Below, piece by piece: positions 17,744 to 25,960 of a stretch of DNA of 64,000 nt (positions are counted from its first letter, which is position 1; each line of letters opens with the position of its first letter). Made by a program: the position numbers and the translations under genes. The stretch is taken from contig NZ_JAJQKI010000008.1 in the NCBI RefSeq assembly GCF_023036475.1, positions 1 to 64,000 on the forward strand, read 5' to 3'. The DNA comes from Bacillus pinisoli. Its GTDB lineage: Bacteria; Bacillota; Bacilli; Bacillales; SA4. The notes under the pieces were generated by a model. That model was not told the origin of the DNA. It saw nothing but the letters and a program-made list of their open reading frames with translations, and did no database searches.

Positions 17744-18619
17744 ATGATGATTAAATTAGTATGGGAGGGAAGACTTCCTAATTACTGGGATATTACTCAG
17801 TGGACAATTATTATAGAGGACAAGCTATACATACTAAATAAACTATCGGGTGAAAGGTCACTATTTAAATTAGATCCATTAAAAATAGAACAAGATAAAA
17901 TGAAAACTACTTCTAATGTAATCCTCGGTAATTACAGTGATTTAATAATTTTAGGTAGGTTGCTTGATGCCAGGTCCCATATTAGTTTGAGAAATGTTAC
18001 AGCCTACAATATTCATACTTTTCAAAGGGAATGGAGAATAAAGGAAGATTTCCTCTTTGAAAAATATAGAGTGCCATATTTTAACGGAACAAAAACATGG
18101 AATGTCGGAAAATTACAAGTAAGTCTTGCTACAGGTAAGGTTGATACTAAGTCATCAGTTGAAGATAAAAACTGTTACGAAATGCTGATAGGTCAAAATG
18201 ATTTCCGTATGTTTGAATTTCAAGGAATTATAGACAACCACTATATATATTCGAACCTTTCAAATGATGAACTTTACATTGTAAAACCTGACTCGATTCT
18301 GGAAAAAATAGTTAAATTAGAAGATTTGAAACATGTTAATAAGAGTGTTTTTGGTACATTTCAGTCCGAAAGGAATAACTTGTCTAACGATTCAACTATT
18401 ACCAGTGTATTAATTAATAGTTATTGTGTAGTGTGGGTTACAAATGAGAACAACGTTATTGTACATTTTTATAAAACTGAAAAAACTGTTGAGATAAAAA
18501 ATGAATTCAGAGACGTAGACCTATGTCTAAATTCTATTACTAATAAGCAAGTTATATTATATGGAATAAAAAGTTATGAAGAGGGATCAATATTAATTAT
18601 TAATTTGGAGGATCTTTAA
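17744..18619 (+). CDS. Unknown protein, possibly beta-propeller-like
   Basis: 291-aa protein with no recognised family. It begins 4 bases after the previous stop, and its stop overlaps the GHKL start (TAATG). The sequence is dominated by short alternating hydrophobic strands, e.g. WTIIIEDKLYILNKLSGE, NVTAYNIHTFQREWRI, NHYIYSNLSNDELYIV and ITSVLINSYCVVWVTNENN. These look like repeated four-stranded blades, so a beta-propeller is plausible (inference). No catalytic motif, signal peptide or membrane helix is seen. Tight coupling implies a dedicated partner of the GHKL or DGQHR protein. Confidence 0.6.
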   Translation: MMIKLVWEGRLPNYWDITQWTIIIEDKLYILNKLSGERSLFKLDPLKIEQDKMKTTSNVILGNYSDLIILGRLLDARSHISLRNVTAYNIHTFQREWRIKEDFLFEKYRVPYFNGTKTWNVGKLQVSLATGKVDTKSSVEDKNCYEMLIGQNDFRMFEFQGIIDNHYIYSNLSNDELYIVKPDSILEKIVKLEDLKHVNKSVFGTFQSERNNLSNDSTITSVLINSYCVVWVTNENNVIVHFYKTEKTVEIKNEFRDVDLCLNSITNKQVILYGIKSYEEGSILIINLEDL

Positions 18620-20592
18620 TGGTTTCTATAGAAGAGAAGCAAGTGGTAAAAAGTGTAGGTACGAGATTTGGCGGAATTAGTCCATCTGTTCTTAGAGAAC
18701 TATCAGGAGTCTACCAGCCCTTTGTTAAGGCAGTAAAAGAAATAGTATCAAATTCTTATGATGCAGATGCAAAAAATGTTTATTTGAACTTTATAGACAA
18801 TTATAAACATCTCTCGATTGAAGATGATGGACATGGAATGAATCCAATAGAGTTTATAAGAGATTATATTCGTATTGGTAAAAGCCTTGCTAAAGAGGAA
18901 TATACAAAGAGTGGTAGACCTAGAATCGGAGGTAAAGGAATTGGGTTTCTGGCACCAGCTAGATATTGTGAGAGTATAAAAGTAACTACAAAAAAATCTG
19001 GTACTAGTAACTCATTTTTATTACTAGAGCCTAAAGGGAATTTAGATATAAATTTATCAGATATACTAACCACTGGGGTTAAAGATGATTTAATTCTAAA
19101 GTATATAAAAATAGATAAAGTTACTGATAAAAACGATATGGAAATAGAAGTGATTATAGAGGGATATACCTTAAAATTATTACACACAATTGAATCAATA
19201 AAAGTGTGGTACTCATTCGACTCTTCAAACATCGAACTAAGTGCAATAATTAACTTTGACCGGTTGTTCGCATTGGATTCTAGTAAGAGTTTAGAGGATA
19301 TAGATAATTTTTGTGAGGTCTCATTAAAGGAAGTAAACAGTGAGAATAAGAGTGAATCTTATACAAAAATCGTTCTTAATAATATAAACGAATTTGTTCA
19401 GTATGAATTAGGTAAGAAAGGAAAAAAAGGTGCCCGTAATATTGAAAGCTATAGTGGTATTGAACAATTCCTTTGGAATCTAAGTAGAACAATACCAATT
19501 AAATCAAATATCCATAAAAACATACCAAATGAATTAAAGAAGTTTATATCTAATGACATTGATGGTGAAAACAGAGGCTATATTCTAAATGTTCATTATT
19601 CATTAGACGAAATTGACTTTAAACCACTAGCGCGTCAAATCATACAACCTGTAGAACCACTTGAGATGGAAGATGACCGTGATATAGTAAAATTAATTGA
19701 ATACCAAGATGAGAATATGGAAATAAAAGGGTTTTTAATAGGACAATCAACAACGATTTTTCCTGCAGAATCTAGGGGAATACTTATTAGGGTTAAAGGT
19801 GTGGGAATTGGTGAACCGACATATTTTGACTTAGATAAAAAATTTACAGGCTCTTCAAAAGTTGCATTAAGTCAAATTTCTGGTGAAATTAACATTATTA
19901 GAGGTACAAACGCAATAGAGGATATTAATCCTGGAAGAGAAGGTTTTTATAAAGAAAGTAGAATTTACAACTTTATAAGAGAAATGTTAATTGGTGAAGA
20001 TAATGAAAGATATTTCGGTTTGCTAAAGGATGTAATGGATTCAATTATCCTTAGAAGTGAAGTAAGAGCAAGTATTAATAATTTCGTTAAAAAATATGAA
20101 GGTCAGAGAACAGCAATTAAAGAAACAGCTATGATTATTGGCGAACTAGGAACCCTTAACCCAGAATTAGAAGATAAATTCTTTCTAGAAAAGGGTAGAT
20201 ATGAAATGTCACTTTCACCAGCAGTTCAGTATAAAGCTGAGGGTAAATTAGCTTCCTATGAAGTTAATTTAGTTGACAGTATTGATGGTCCTTACAAAAT
20301 TGATTATGGTAATAAAAGGTTGCTGTTAAATAAAGAGGCAGATATTTGGAGACGCAATATTAGTATCAGAGGAATTAATTTTGATATTATTTATAAATTA
20401 GCAAATAACTCTAGTTTATTTTGCGAAGTTAATCCTAAGGCAAAAAAGATCTTTATTAATTGGAATCATCCAATGCGTGCGAGTATGGGAGATAATACTT
20501 ACATTAAACATTGTTTAGCAACAGTAGCATCTGACCTTCCACAAGACCAATTAAATAATTATATTAAGGTCGTAACAAATAAAGTCCAGTAG
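18619..20592 (+). CDS. GHKL (Hsp90/MORC-like) ATPase 1
   Basis: 657-aa protein with a clear N-terminal GHKL ATP-binding fold: N box KEIVSNSYDADA (E41, N45, D49), G1 box DDGHGM (69-74), G2 box GGKGIGF (104-110). The remaining about 500 residues have no recognised domain; a segment around 480-520 is helical. The N-terminal arrangement resembles Hsp90- and MORC-like ATPases of conflict systems, which dimerise on ATP binding and act on DNA or proteins. No histidine-kinase H box is present. Its start overlaps the preceding stop and the radical-SAM-like gene follows directly. A different GHKL ATPase heads the next operon at 25961. Confidence 0.85.
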   Translation: MVSIEEKQVVKSVGTRFGGISPSVLRELSGVYQPFVKAVKEIVSNSYDADAKNVYLNFIDNYKHLSIEDDGHGMNPIEFIRDYIRIGKSLAKEEYTKSGRPRIGGKGIGFLAPARYCESIKVTTKKSGTSNSFLLLEPKGNLDINLSDILTTGVKDDLILKYIKIDKVTDKNDMEIEVIIEGYTLKLLHTIESIKVWYSFDSSNIELSAIINFDRLFALDSSKSLEDIDNFCEVSLKEVNSENKSESYTKIVLNNINEFVQYELGKKGKKGARNIESYSGIEQFLWNLSRTIPIKSNIHKNIPNELKKFISNDIDGENRGYILNVHYSLDEIDFKPLARQIIQPVEPLEMEDDRDIVKLIEYQDENMEIKGFLIGQSTTIFPAESRGILIRVKGVGIGEPTYFDLDKKFTGSSKVALSQISGEINIIRGTNAIEDINPGREGFYKESRIYNFIREMLIGEDNERYFGLLKDVMDSIILRSEVRASINNFVKKYEGQRTAIKETAMIIGELGTLNPELEDKFFLEKGRYEMSLSPAVQYKAEGKLASYEVNLVDSIDGPYKIDYGNKRLLLNKEADIWRRNISIRGINFDIIYKLANNSSLFCEVNPKAKKIFINWNHPMRASMGDNTYIKHCLATVASDLPQDQLNNYIKVVTNKVQ

Positions 20593-20601
20593 GTGATAGA
20601 A

Positions 20602-21915
20602 ATGGAAATAAATACGATTTCATGGTTGGGGAAACTATCACAAAAAGATAAAGTATTACTAGTTAATCCACCGGTCCAGGAAGTTAGATATGCTTGGTTA
20701 AAATGGAATCAACCTCTTGACCTCTTACTTTTAAGTAGTAAATTAAGAGAGGAAATAGGTTGTAGCGTTGAAATTTTAGATTTTATGCTTCCAGATGAAA
20801 ATGGGAGGGTAACAGCTAAGGAATATAAACAAAAAACAATAAAAAATACAAGTTATAAGACAAGACTATATGGTACTCCGCTAGAACAGATATCCCAAAG
20901 GCTTGACCTCGTCTCTTCTAGTTGGAAGCCTACTCACATAGTTATTACATCACTTACTTCATATTGGTATGAACCAGTTTTAAGGTTATTACCGTATTTT
21001 AGGACAACATTTCCCGATGTATCTATTAGTTTAATTGGTGCGTTTCCTGCTATTGAAACAAACGAAGCTTTAAAAACAGGAGCTGATTTTGTTGTAAAGG
21101 GAGAGTTTGCTTCTAAACACTATCTCCCTAATTACAAAATTTATAAGAGTAATATATCTTCTATATTAAATGACAAGAAAGATATTAATTTTGGTGCAGT
21201 TCGTTTTAATAATGAGAATAAAGTTGAAAATCTATACAAACAGATTATAAGTTTGCAAGAAAGTAATATCAAAGACATTGTTATTTATGATGAAGATATT
21301 CTGAAAAATGCTCAAGAAGAATTGTTGGATGTATTTGAACTTCTGGATAAGAAAAATATCAATGTTAATTTTCATGGTATATGTGGTTTACAACCGGCCA
21401 ATGCCAAAGGAGATATATATCATAGAATGCTTAAGGGTGGATTTAGGTCCTTCTTCTTTGAATATGAGCTTGAATCTAATGAACTTAATTTAGATAGTTA
21501 TAAAAAAATCTACTATGACCTAATTGAATATAACTCTATAAGGAAAATTCCCTCAGGGAGTTTAGCTGGTTTTTTAATGATAGGAACTCCAGACGATGAT
21601 TTAGAGAAAATGTTTAAGCATAGTTTTAATATTTTAGAAACTTGCACTTCCTTAATACCAAAACCTTTTACCCCACGTCTAGGTTCAGAGCAATATAAAA
21701 AAATTACTGCTGAATTAGGTGTTGATTACTTATCACCACATTTGTTTCCAATGGCTGATACGAATGGTATTACAAGATCTGAATATAAAGATTTCTATCA
21801 ACATGCGGCCTTCTTAAACGAGAAAAGAAATGGTAATTCCTTTAATTATTTTGATGGATCGTATACAAGTGCTTCATTACGGAAAAGCTTAGGCAAGAAA
21901 GTTGGTACGATATGA
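20602..21915 (+). CDS. B12-binding/radical-SAM-like protein lacking the Cys motif
   Basis: 437-aa protein that begins like a B12-binding-domain radical SAM protein: VLLVNPPVQEVRYAWLKWNQPLDLLLLSSKL (starts about residue 18) and later SLIGAFPAIETNEAL and VVKGEF. Where the CxxxCxxC iron-sulfur motif should follow, none is present. The barrel-like C-terminal part (GFRSFFFEYELES, SLAGFLMIGTPDDDLEKMF, LIPKPFTPRLG) is retained. It is therefore probably a catalytically dead or scaffold paralogue of the next protein, with which it overlaps by 4 bases (ATGA). ATG 20602 is preferred to GTG 20593, which abuts the stop of the previous gene. Confidence 0.72.
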   Translation: MEINTISWLGKLSQKDKVLLVNPPVQEVRYAWLKWNQPLDLLLLSSKLREEIGCSVEILDFMLPDENGRVTAKEYKQKTIKNTSYKTRLYGTPLEQISQRLDLVSSSWKPTHIVITSLTSYWYEPVLRLLPYFRTTFPDVSISLIGAFPAIETNEALKTGADFVVKGEFASKHYLPNYKIYKSNISSILNDKKDINFGAVRFNNENKVENLYKQIISLQESNIKDIVIYDEDILKNAQEELLDVFELLDKKNINVNFHGICGLQPANAKGDIYHRMLKGGFRSFFFEYELESNELNLDSYKKIYYDLIEYNSIRKIPSGSLAGFLMIGTPDDDLEKMFKHSFNILETCTSLIPKPFTPRLGSEQYKKITAELGVDYLSPHLFPMADTNGITRSEYKDFYQHAAFLNEKRNGNSFNYFDGSYTSASLRKSLGKKVGTI

Positions 21916-23801
21916 AAAAGAGAAATAAGTTAGCAATTTTAATAAATCCACCTATATATGATACTCAATATTGGGCAAGATGGAGCCTTCCACATGGATT
22001 GTTAAAAATTGGGACATGGCTACGTGATGAGGGGTATGACCTAAAACTATTTGATTGTTTGAATCCTTATGGTGAAGATAGTGGTGTTTCTGGCAAAGCA
22101 GTAGACTTTGAGAGTTATGATGCAGTTAGAAAAGAAAAGAAATCTGTTGCTGTACTGGGAACAAATATTGAAAAAGAAGTACAACCGTCTTATAAATTAA
22201 AGACTAACGAAAAATGGAAGTATACATTTGGAATGCCAAGATTTTTACTTGAACAAAGATTAACAGAATTAAAGGATGATATTAAACATAAAAATTACCA
22301 GGATATAGAGGTTTGGATTACGTCAATAATGACTTACTGGTGGGAGAGTACTAGGGATGTAATTGAAGTTGCTCTAAACGTATTCCCTAATGCTAAAATT
22401 AGGGTTGGGGGAATCTATCCAACCTTAACACATAAATATAATCATCCGCAAACAAAGCTAGGCATAGACCCTTTAGTAATTAAAGGAGATTTATTAGATC
22501 TTAATGACCGAGACCAGATGTCCAAGCATATAGTTGTATATAATGAAGTTCCTGCTGCTTCAAACCTAAACTTGGCACTTGATTTATATAAAGATGATGA
22601 GAGACCACCTTATACAATTTTAACAACATCTAGAGGTTGCCCTCATATTTGTGCATACTGTGCTTCGAATGTACTTAATGATGGGACAAAAGTAAGAAAT
22701 AGAACGTTAGAAGACGTAATAAAAGAGATTAAAGAAATGTTTCGGCAAGGAACTCGTGTATTCTGCTTCTATGAAGATAACTTATTGATGAAAATGCGAG
22801 AATTCAAGACAATAGTTAAAGCAGTAATGTCAGATAAATCACTCCATGGGATAAAATTATTTGCACCAGAAGGTATTGAAATTGGTGTTGCGATGGGGGA
22901 TAGAAAGCGTTACTTGTTAAAGATTAGAAACGAAGATAGAATTATCTCTACATTGACATGTGAAAGTCTATATAATTTGAAATTAGACGAAGGTAAAACA
23001 GATATTAAACCTGAAGATAAAATGGACCTCACAGTTATTTTAGAAGAAGACCTTACGGAAGGTGCTGTAGAGATAATAGAAGAAACTCCTGAATACATTA
23101 CAGTTAATGTAGCTGATACGGATACTCTGAGATTAAAAAAGATATATAAAAATCATGGAAGACATGAATTAGTGCTTGAAAATGAAGAAGAGAGTAGTTT
23201 AGACCTTTATCTAGTAGGAGTTCCTGAAGTAATATATTTAATGAAACAGGCTGGTTTTGAAAGAATTTATCTTCCTCTTGAGACAATAAAAAAAGAAACT
23301 AATGCTCGTTGGAATAGGTCTTGGAACAGTAACCTTGATAGATTCGAAGCACTTCTTCAAGCTTTAACAGAGGTTGGATATGATCCAAGAAGACAGAGTA
23401 TAAACGCATTTGTTATGTTTGGTTTACCAGGAGAAGACATAGAGGAGATTTATGATACAGCCTTATATGCTTCTGAAAGAGTAGGATCAGTTATACCTAT
23501 GCTATTTACACCGGTTCCTTCCACACAAGTCTTTGACATGTATCAGGACTATATCCAAGAGAATGGATTTGACCTTCAACATTTAAATGGTAAACTATTA
23601 CCATTCTATAATTATCTAAGAGACCAAATGGCTGAGACAAACAGTGGCTATGATTTAAAAATAGAAGACTACACAAGGCTAGAGAGTTTTATGCAAAGAA
23701 TTAATACCAAAGTCCTGGGTGGATCTGTTAATATTTATGGTGATTCAAAAGTTTCGAATTCCTTTAGAAAAGTATTTGGGGAATATGAGTCGGTACTTTA
23801 A
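21912..23801 (+). CDS. B12-binding-domain radical SAM protein
   Basis: 629-aa protein with an N-terminal Rossmann-type B12-binding-like domain (LAILINPPIYDTQYWARWSLP, GGIYPTLTHKYNH) and a radical SAM core starting SRGCPHICAYCAS: Cys243, Cys247 and Cys250 bind the 4Fe-4S cluster. The core is interrupted at about residues 325-435 by a charged, strand-rich insertion, then resumes with GFERIYLPLETIKKETNARWNR and FVMFGLPGEDIEEIYDTA. I see no DxHxxG cobalamin-ligand motif, so B12 use is uncertain. Last gene of its operon; the terminator at 23827 follows. Substrate unknown; DNA or nucleotide, peptide or lipid are all possible. Confidence 0.85.
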   Translation: MKKRNKLAILINPPIYDTQYWARWSLPHGLLKIGTWLRDEGYDLKLFDCLNPYGEDSGVSGKAVDFESYDAVRKEKKSVAVLGTNIEKEVQPSYKLKTNEKWKYTFGMPRFLLEQRLTELKDDIKHKNYQDIEVWITSIMTYWWESTRDVIEVALNVFPNAKIRVGGIYPTLTHKYNHPQTKLGIDPLVIKGDLLDLNDRDQMSKHIVVYNEVPAASNLNLALDLYKDDERPPYTILTTSRGCPHICAYCASNVLNDGTKVRNRTLEDVIKEIKEMFRQGTRVFCFYEDNLLMKMREFKTIVKAVMSDKSLHGIKLFAPEGIEIGVAMGDRKRYLLKIRNEDRIISTLTCESLYNLKLDEGKTDIKPEDKMDLTVILEEDLTEGAVEIIEETPEYITVNVADTDTLRLKKIYKNHGRHELVLENEEESSLDLYLVGVPEVIYLMKQAGFERIYLPLETIKKETNARWNRSWNSNLDRFEALLQALTEVGYDPRRQSINAFVMFGLPGEDIEEIYDTALYASERVGSVIPMLFTPVPSTQVFDMYQDYIQENGFDLQHLNGKLLPFYNYLRDQMAETNSGYDLKIEDYTRLESFMQRINTKVLGGSVNIYGDSKVSNSFRKVFGEYESVL

Positions 23802-23822
23802 CCAAGTATAAAAATGAAATTT

Positions 23823-23864
23823 AAATAAAAAATGTCCTGTTAATCAACAGGACATTTTTTATTT
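23823..23864. repeat. Target-site duplication of the IS, left copy (contains operon terminator)
   Basis: A 42-base sequence repeated exactly at 25457-25498. It contains the rho-independent terminator of the radical SAM operon: AAAAAATGTCCTGTT (23827-23841) pairs with AACAGGACATTTTTT (23846-23860). The exact duplication flanks the IS on both sides. Confidence 0.88.
23827..23860 (+). terminator. Terminator of the radical SAM operon
   Basis: Fifteen-base perfect stem with a 4-base loop, A-rich on the left and T-rich on the right, 25 bases after the stop codon at 23801. It is the target of the adjacent IS. Confidence 0.9.
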
Positions 23865-23866
23865 CA

Positions 23867-23914
23867 GACTGTAGACAAACTCGAATAAATTCGAGTATGC
23901 CTACAGTCTTTTTT
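23867..23914 (+). terminator. Inward-guarding terminator at the IS left end
   Basis: GACTGTAG (23867-23874) pairs with CTACAGTC (23901-23908) around an inner stem CTCGAAT/ATTCGAG, followed by six T. It would stop transcription entering the IS from the upstream operon, a usual device to keep transposase expression low. Confidence 0.7.
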
Positions 23915-23954
23915 AATTTACAATAATCTTAGTAAATACTAGAGGTGATGGGAA

Positions 23955-25337
23955 ATGATGACGAGAAGCAATAGTATAGAAAGAGATCAATTAGAAATGA
24001 TTACGTTAGATCAATTAGAAATGATTACGTTAGATCAATTAGTACCAGAAGATCATTTGGTACGGAAGATTGAAAGAGCTATTGATTTCTCATTTATTTA
24101 TCCATTGGTTGAGGATCTTTATTCAACTTTAGGACGCCCTAGTATTGATCCAGTTGTGTTATTAAAGATGACTTTCATACAATATTTATTTGGCTTACGT
24201 TCCATGCGTCAAACCATAAAGGAGATTGAAACGAATGTAGCCTACCGTTGGTTCTTAGGATTTGGTTTTTATACTGAAGTTCCACACTTCTCTACCTTCG
24301 GTAAGAATTATAAACGACGTTTTGAAGAGAGCGAGCTTTTTGAACAGATTTTCTATCGTATTTTGAAAGAAATTATGGATCAGGGTCTGTTACGTGAAGA
24401 CCACATCTTTATAGACTCAACTCATGTTAAAGCTTCTGCAAATAAACGCAAATTTGAAAAGAAAATAGTTCGAAAAGAAGCACGAGCTTATGAAGCGAAG
24501 CTTCAAGAAGAACTCAATTTAGATAGAATTGATAACGGGAAGAAACCTTTCCCACCTGAAAAGTTTGAAAAGGAAGAAATAAAAGAAATCAAAGAGAGCA
24601 CGACAGATCCGGAAAGTGGTTATTACGTTAAAGATGAACGAACTAAGCAATTTGCTTATTCTTTTCATGCTGCCACCGATCGAAACGGCTTTATAATTGG
24701 TGCAATGGTAACACCTGGTAATGTTCATGACAGCCATATATTACAGCCATTGGTTCAGAAAGTTATGAATAACGTTAAGAAACCTTTGGCCGTTGCTGCT
24801 GATGCTGCTTATAAGACACCTGCAATTTGTAATTTCTTATTAGAAAATGGTATAACACCTGCTCTTCCCTATACTAGGCCGAAAACAAAAGAAGGCTACC
24901 TGCGCAAACATGACTACGCCTATGATGAGCACTATGATTGTTATATCTGTCCGCAAGGAGAGATATTGTCATACACTACGACCACTAAGGAAGGTTATCG
25001 ACAGTATAAATCAAATCCGTTGAAGTGTGTTAGCTGCCCTTTATTAGAACAATGTACTCAGAGTCAAAATCATCAAAAGTTAATACAACGTCACATCTGG
25101 GAAGCTTGTGTAGAGGAAGCAGATCACCTTCGTCATACCCCCGAAGTGAAAGAAATTTATGCAAGACGAAAAGAAACAATTGAGCGTGCTTTTGCTGACG
25201 CAAAAGAGAAGCATGGTATGCGATGGACTACCCTCAGGGGAATAAAAAAATTGTCCATGCAGGCGATGCTTACTTTTGCTGCAATGAACTTAAAGAAATT
25301 AGCCAACTGGACTTGGAGTAGTCCAGAAAATGCTTAA
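23955..25337 (+). CDS. IS1182-family transposase
   Basis: 460-aa DDE transposase. The N-terminal domain contains LVPEDHLVRKIERAIDFSFI and RPSIDPVVLLKMTFIQYLFGLRSMRQ. The catalytic acids are the D of IFIDSTHVKA, the D of AADAAYKTP and the E of ETIERAFADAKEKHGMRW. A small Cys cluster (CVSCPLLEQC) lies between the last two. AGGTGATGGGA precedes the ATG. The frame is uninterrupted, so the protein is probably active. Oddity: residues about 11-18 are an exact tandem duplicate (DQLEMITL twice, then DQLVPEDH) caused by a 24-base repeat at 23984-24031. Confidence 0.93.
   Translation: MMTRSNSIERDQLEMITLDQLEMITLDQLVPEDHLVRKIERAIDFSFIYPLVEDLYSTLGRPSIDPVVLLKMTFIQYLFGLRSMRQTIKEIETNVAYRWFLGFGFYTEVPHFSTFGKNYKRRFEESELFEQIFYRILKEIMDQGLLREDHIFIDSTHVKASANKRKFEKKIVRKEARAYEAKLQEELNLDRIDNGKKPFPPEKFEKEEIKEIKESTTDPESGYYVKDERTKQFAYSFHAATDRNGFIIGAMVTPGNVHDSHILQPLVQKVMNNVKKPLAVAADAAYKTPAICNFLLENGITPALPYTRPKTKEGYLRKHDYAYDEHYDCYICPQGEILSYTTTTKEGYRQYKSNPLKCVSCPLLEQCTQSQNHQKLIQRHIWEACVEEADHLRHTPEVKEIYARRKETIERAFADAKEKHGMRWTTLRGIKKLSMQAMLTFAAMNLKKLANWTWSSPENA
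23984..24031 (+). repeat. 24-base tandem duplication in the transposase gene
   Basis: Two exact 24-base units (23984-24007, 24008-24031) followed by ten further matching bases, encoding DQLEMITL twice. The frame is kept. Confidence 0.9.
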
Positions 25338-25406
25338 ATAATAAGTTTAATAAGGTAGACTATCTGACTCTAAGGGTGATTTATAAGAAATTAACATAAT
25401 TAAAAA

Positions 25407-25444
25407 GGCATTTAGGAAAAGAGAAAGCTTCCTAAATGCCTTTT
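25407..25444 (+). terminator. Transposase terminator
   Basis: GGCATTTAGGAA (25407-25418) pairs perfectly with TTCCTAAATGCC (25429-25440), followed by TTTT that runs into the right inverted repeat of the IS. Confidence 0.85.
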
Positions 25445-25456
25445 GTCTACACTCTG

Positions 25457-25498
25457 AAATAAAAAATGTCCTGTTAATCAACAGGACATTTTTTATTT
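25457..25498. repeat. Target-site duplication of the IS, right copy
   Basis: Exact 42-base copy of 23823-23864, again including the terminator hairpin. Confidence 0.88.
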
Positions 25499-25960
25499 AG
25501 TTACTTCTTTATTTTTATATTCTTTTAGTTAGTTAGACTATCGCTAAATAATCTGATACTATTTTAATAGTAAAAATTTTGAAATTATAACTTTTAGAGT
25601 TCGGAATTCCAACATAGGAATATACTAGCTCAGCTCCATAAAGGAAATTATGTTTTCGGGAAATGCTAGCTAGGGACGGAAAGACTGCGTTTAAGAAAAA
25701 ACAAGAAACACATGTTTTATCGTTTTAGTATTAGGTTGTAAAAAAGCTACTTCTTAAGACGGGTATATTTTTTGGTATCAATTTAAATAGGATATAAATA
25801 TCTTATTTACTCGGGGTTATGGACCTATCTTTCCAAAAATAACGCAGTTTTTATATAAAAAGAAAATCAAGTTAATACATTTTCTTCCAAATATAAAAGG
25901 GAATTAATATAGTATAATAGTATGAGTAGAGGTATTTGTTTGAGGGGGATTATTTAAAAA
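25499..25960. other. Leader region of the DISARM-like operon
   Basis: About 460 AT-rich bases with no coding frame. A candidate -10 box TATAAT lies at 25913-25918 (AGTATAATAG), 45 bases before the GHKL2 start. I cannot find a good -35 at the right spacing. The ribosome site is GAGGGGGA before ATG 25961. The rest of the interval shows nothing recognisable. Confidence 0.45.

Larger units (their letters stand above)
23865..25456 (+). mobile_element. IS1182-family insertion sequence
   Basis: Complete element of 1592 bases. Terminal inverted repeats are CAGACTGTAGACAAA (23865-23879) and the complement of TTTGTCTACACTCTG (25442-25456), 14 of 15 matching. It carries one DDE transposase gene, is flanked by a perfect 42-base target duplication, and has a terminator hairpin at each end. 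Long duplications and hairpin targets are known for some IS1182 members. The intact frame and identical duplications suggest a recent insertion. Confidence 0.92.
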
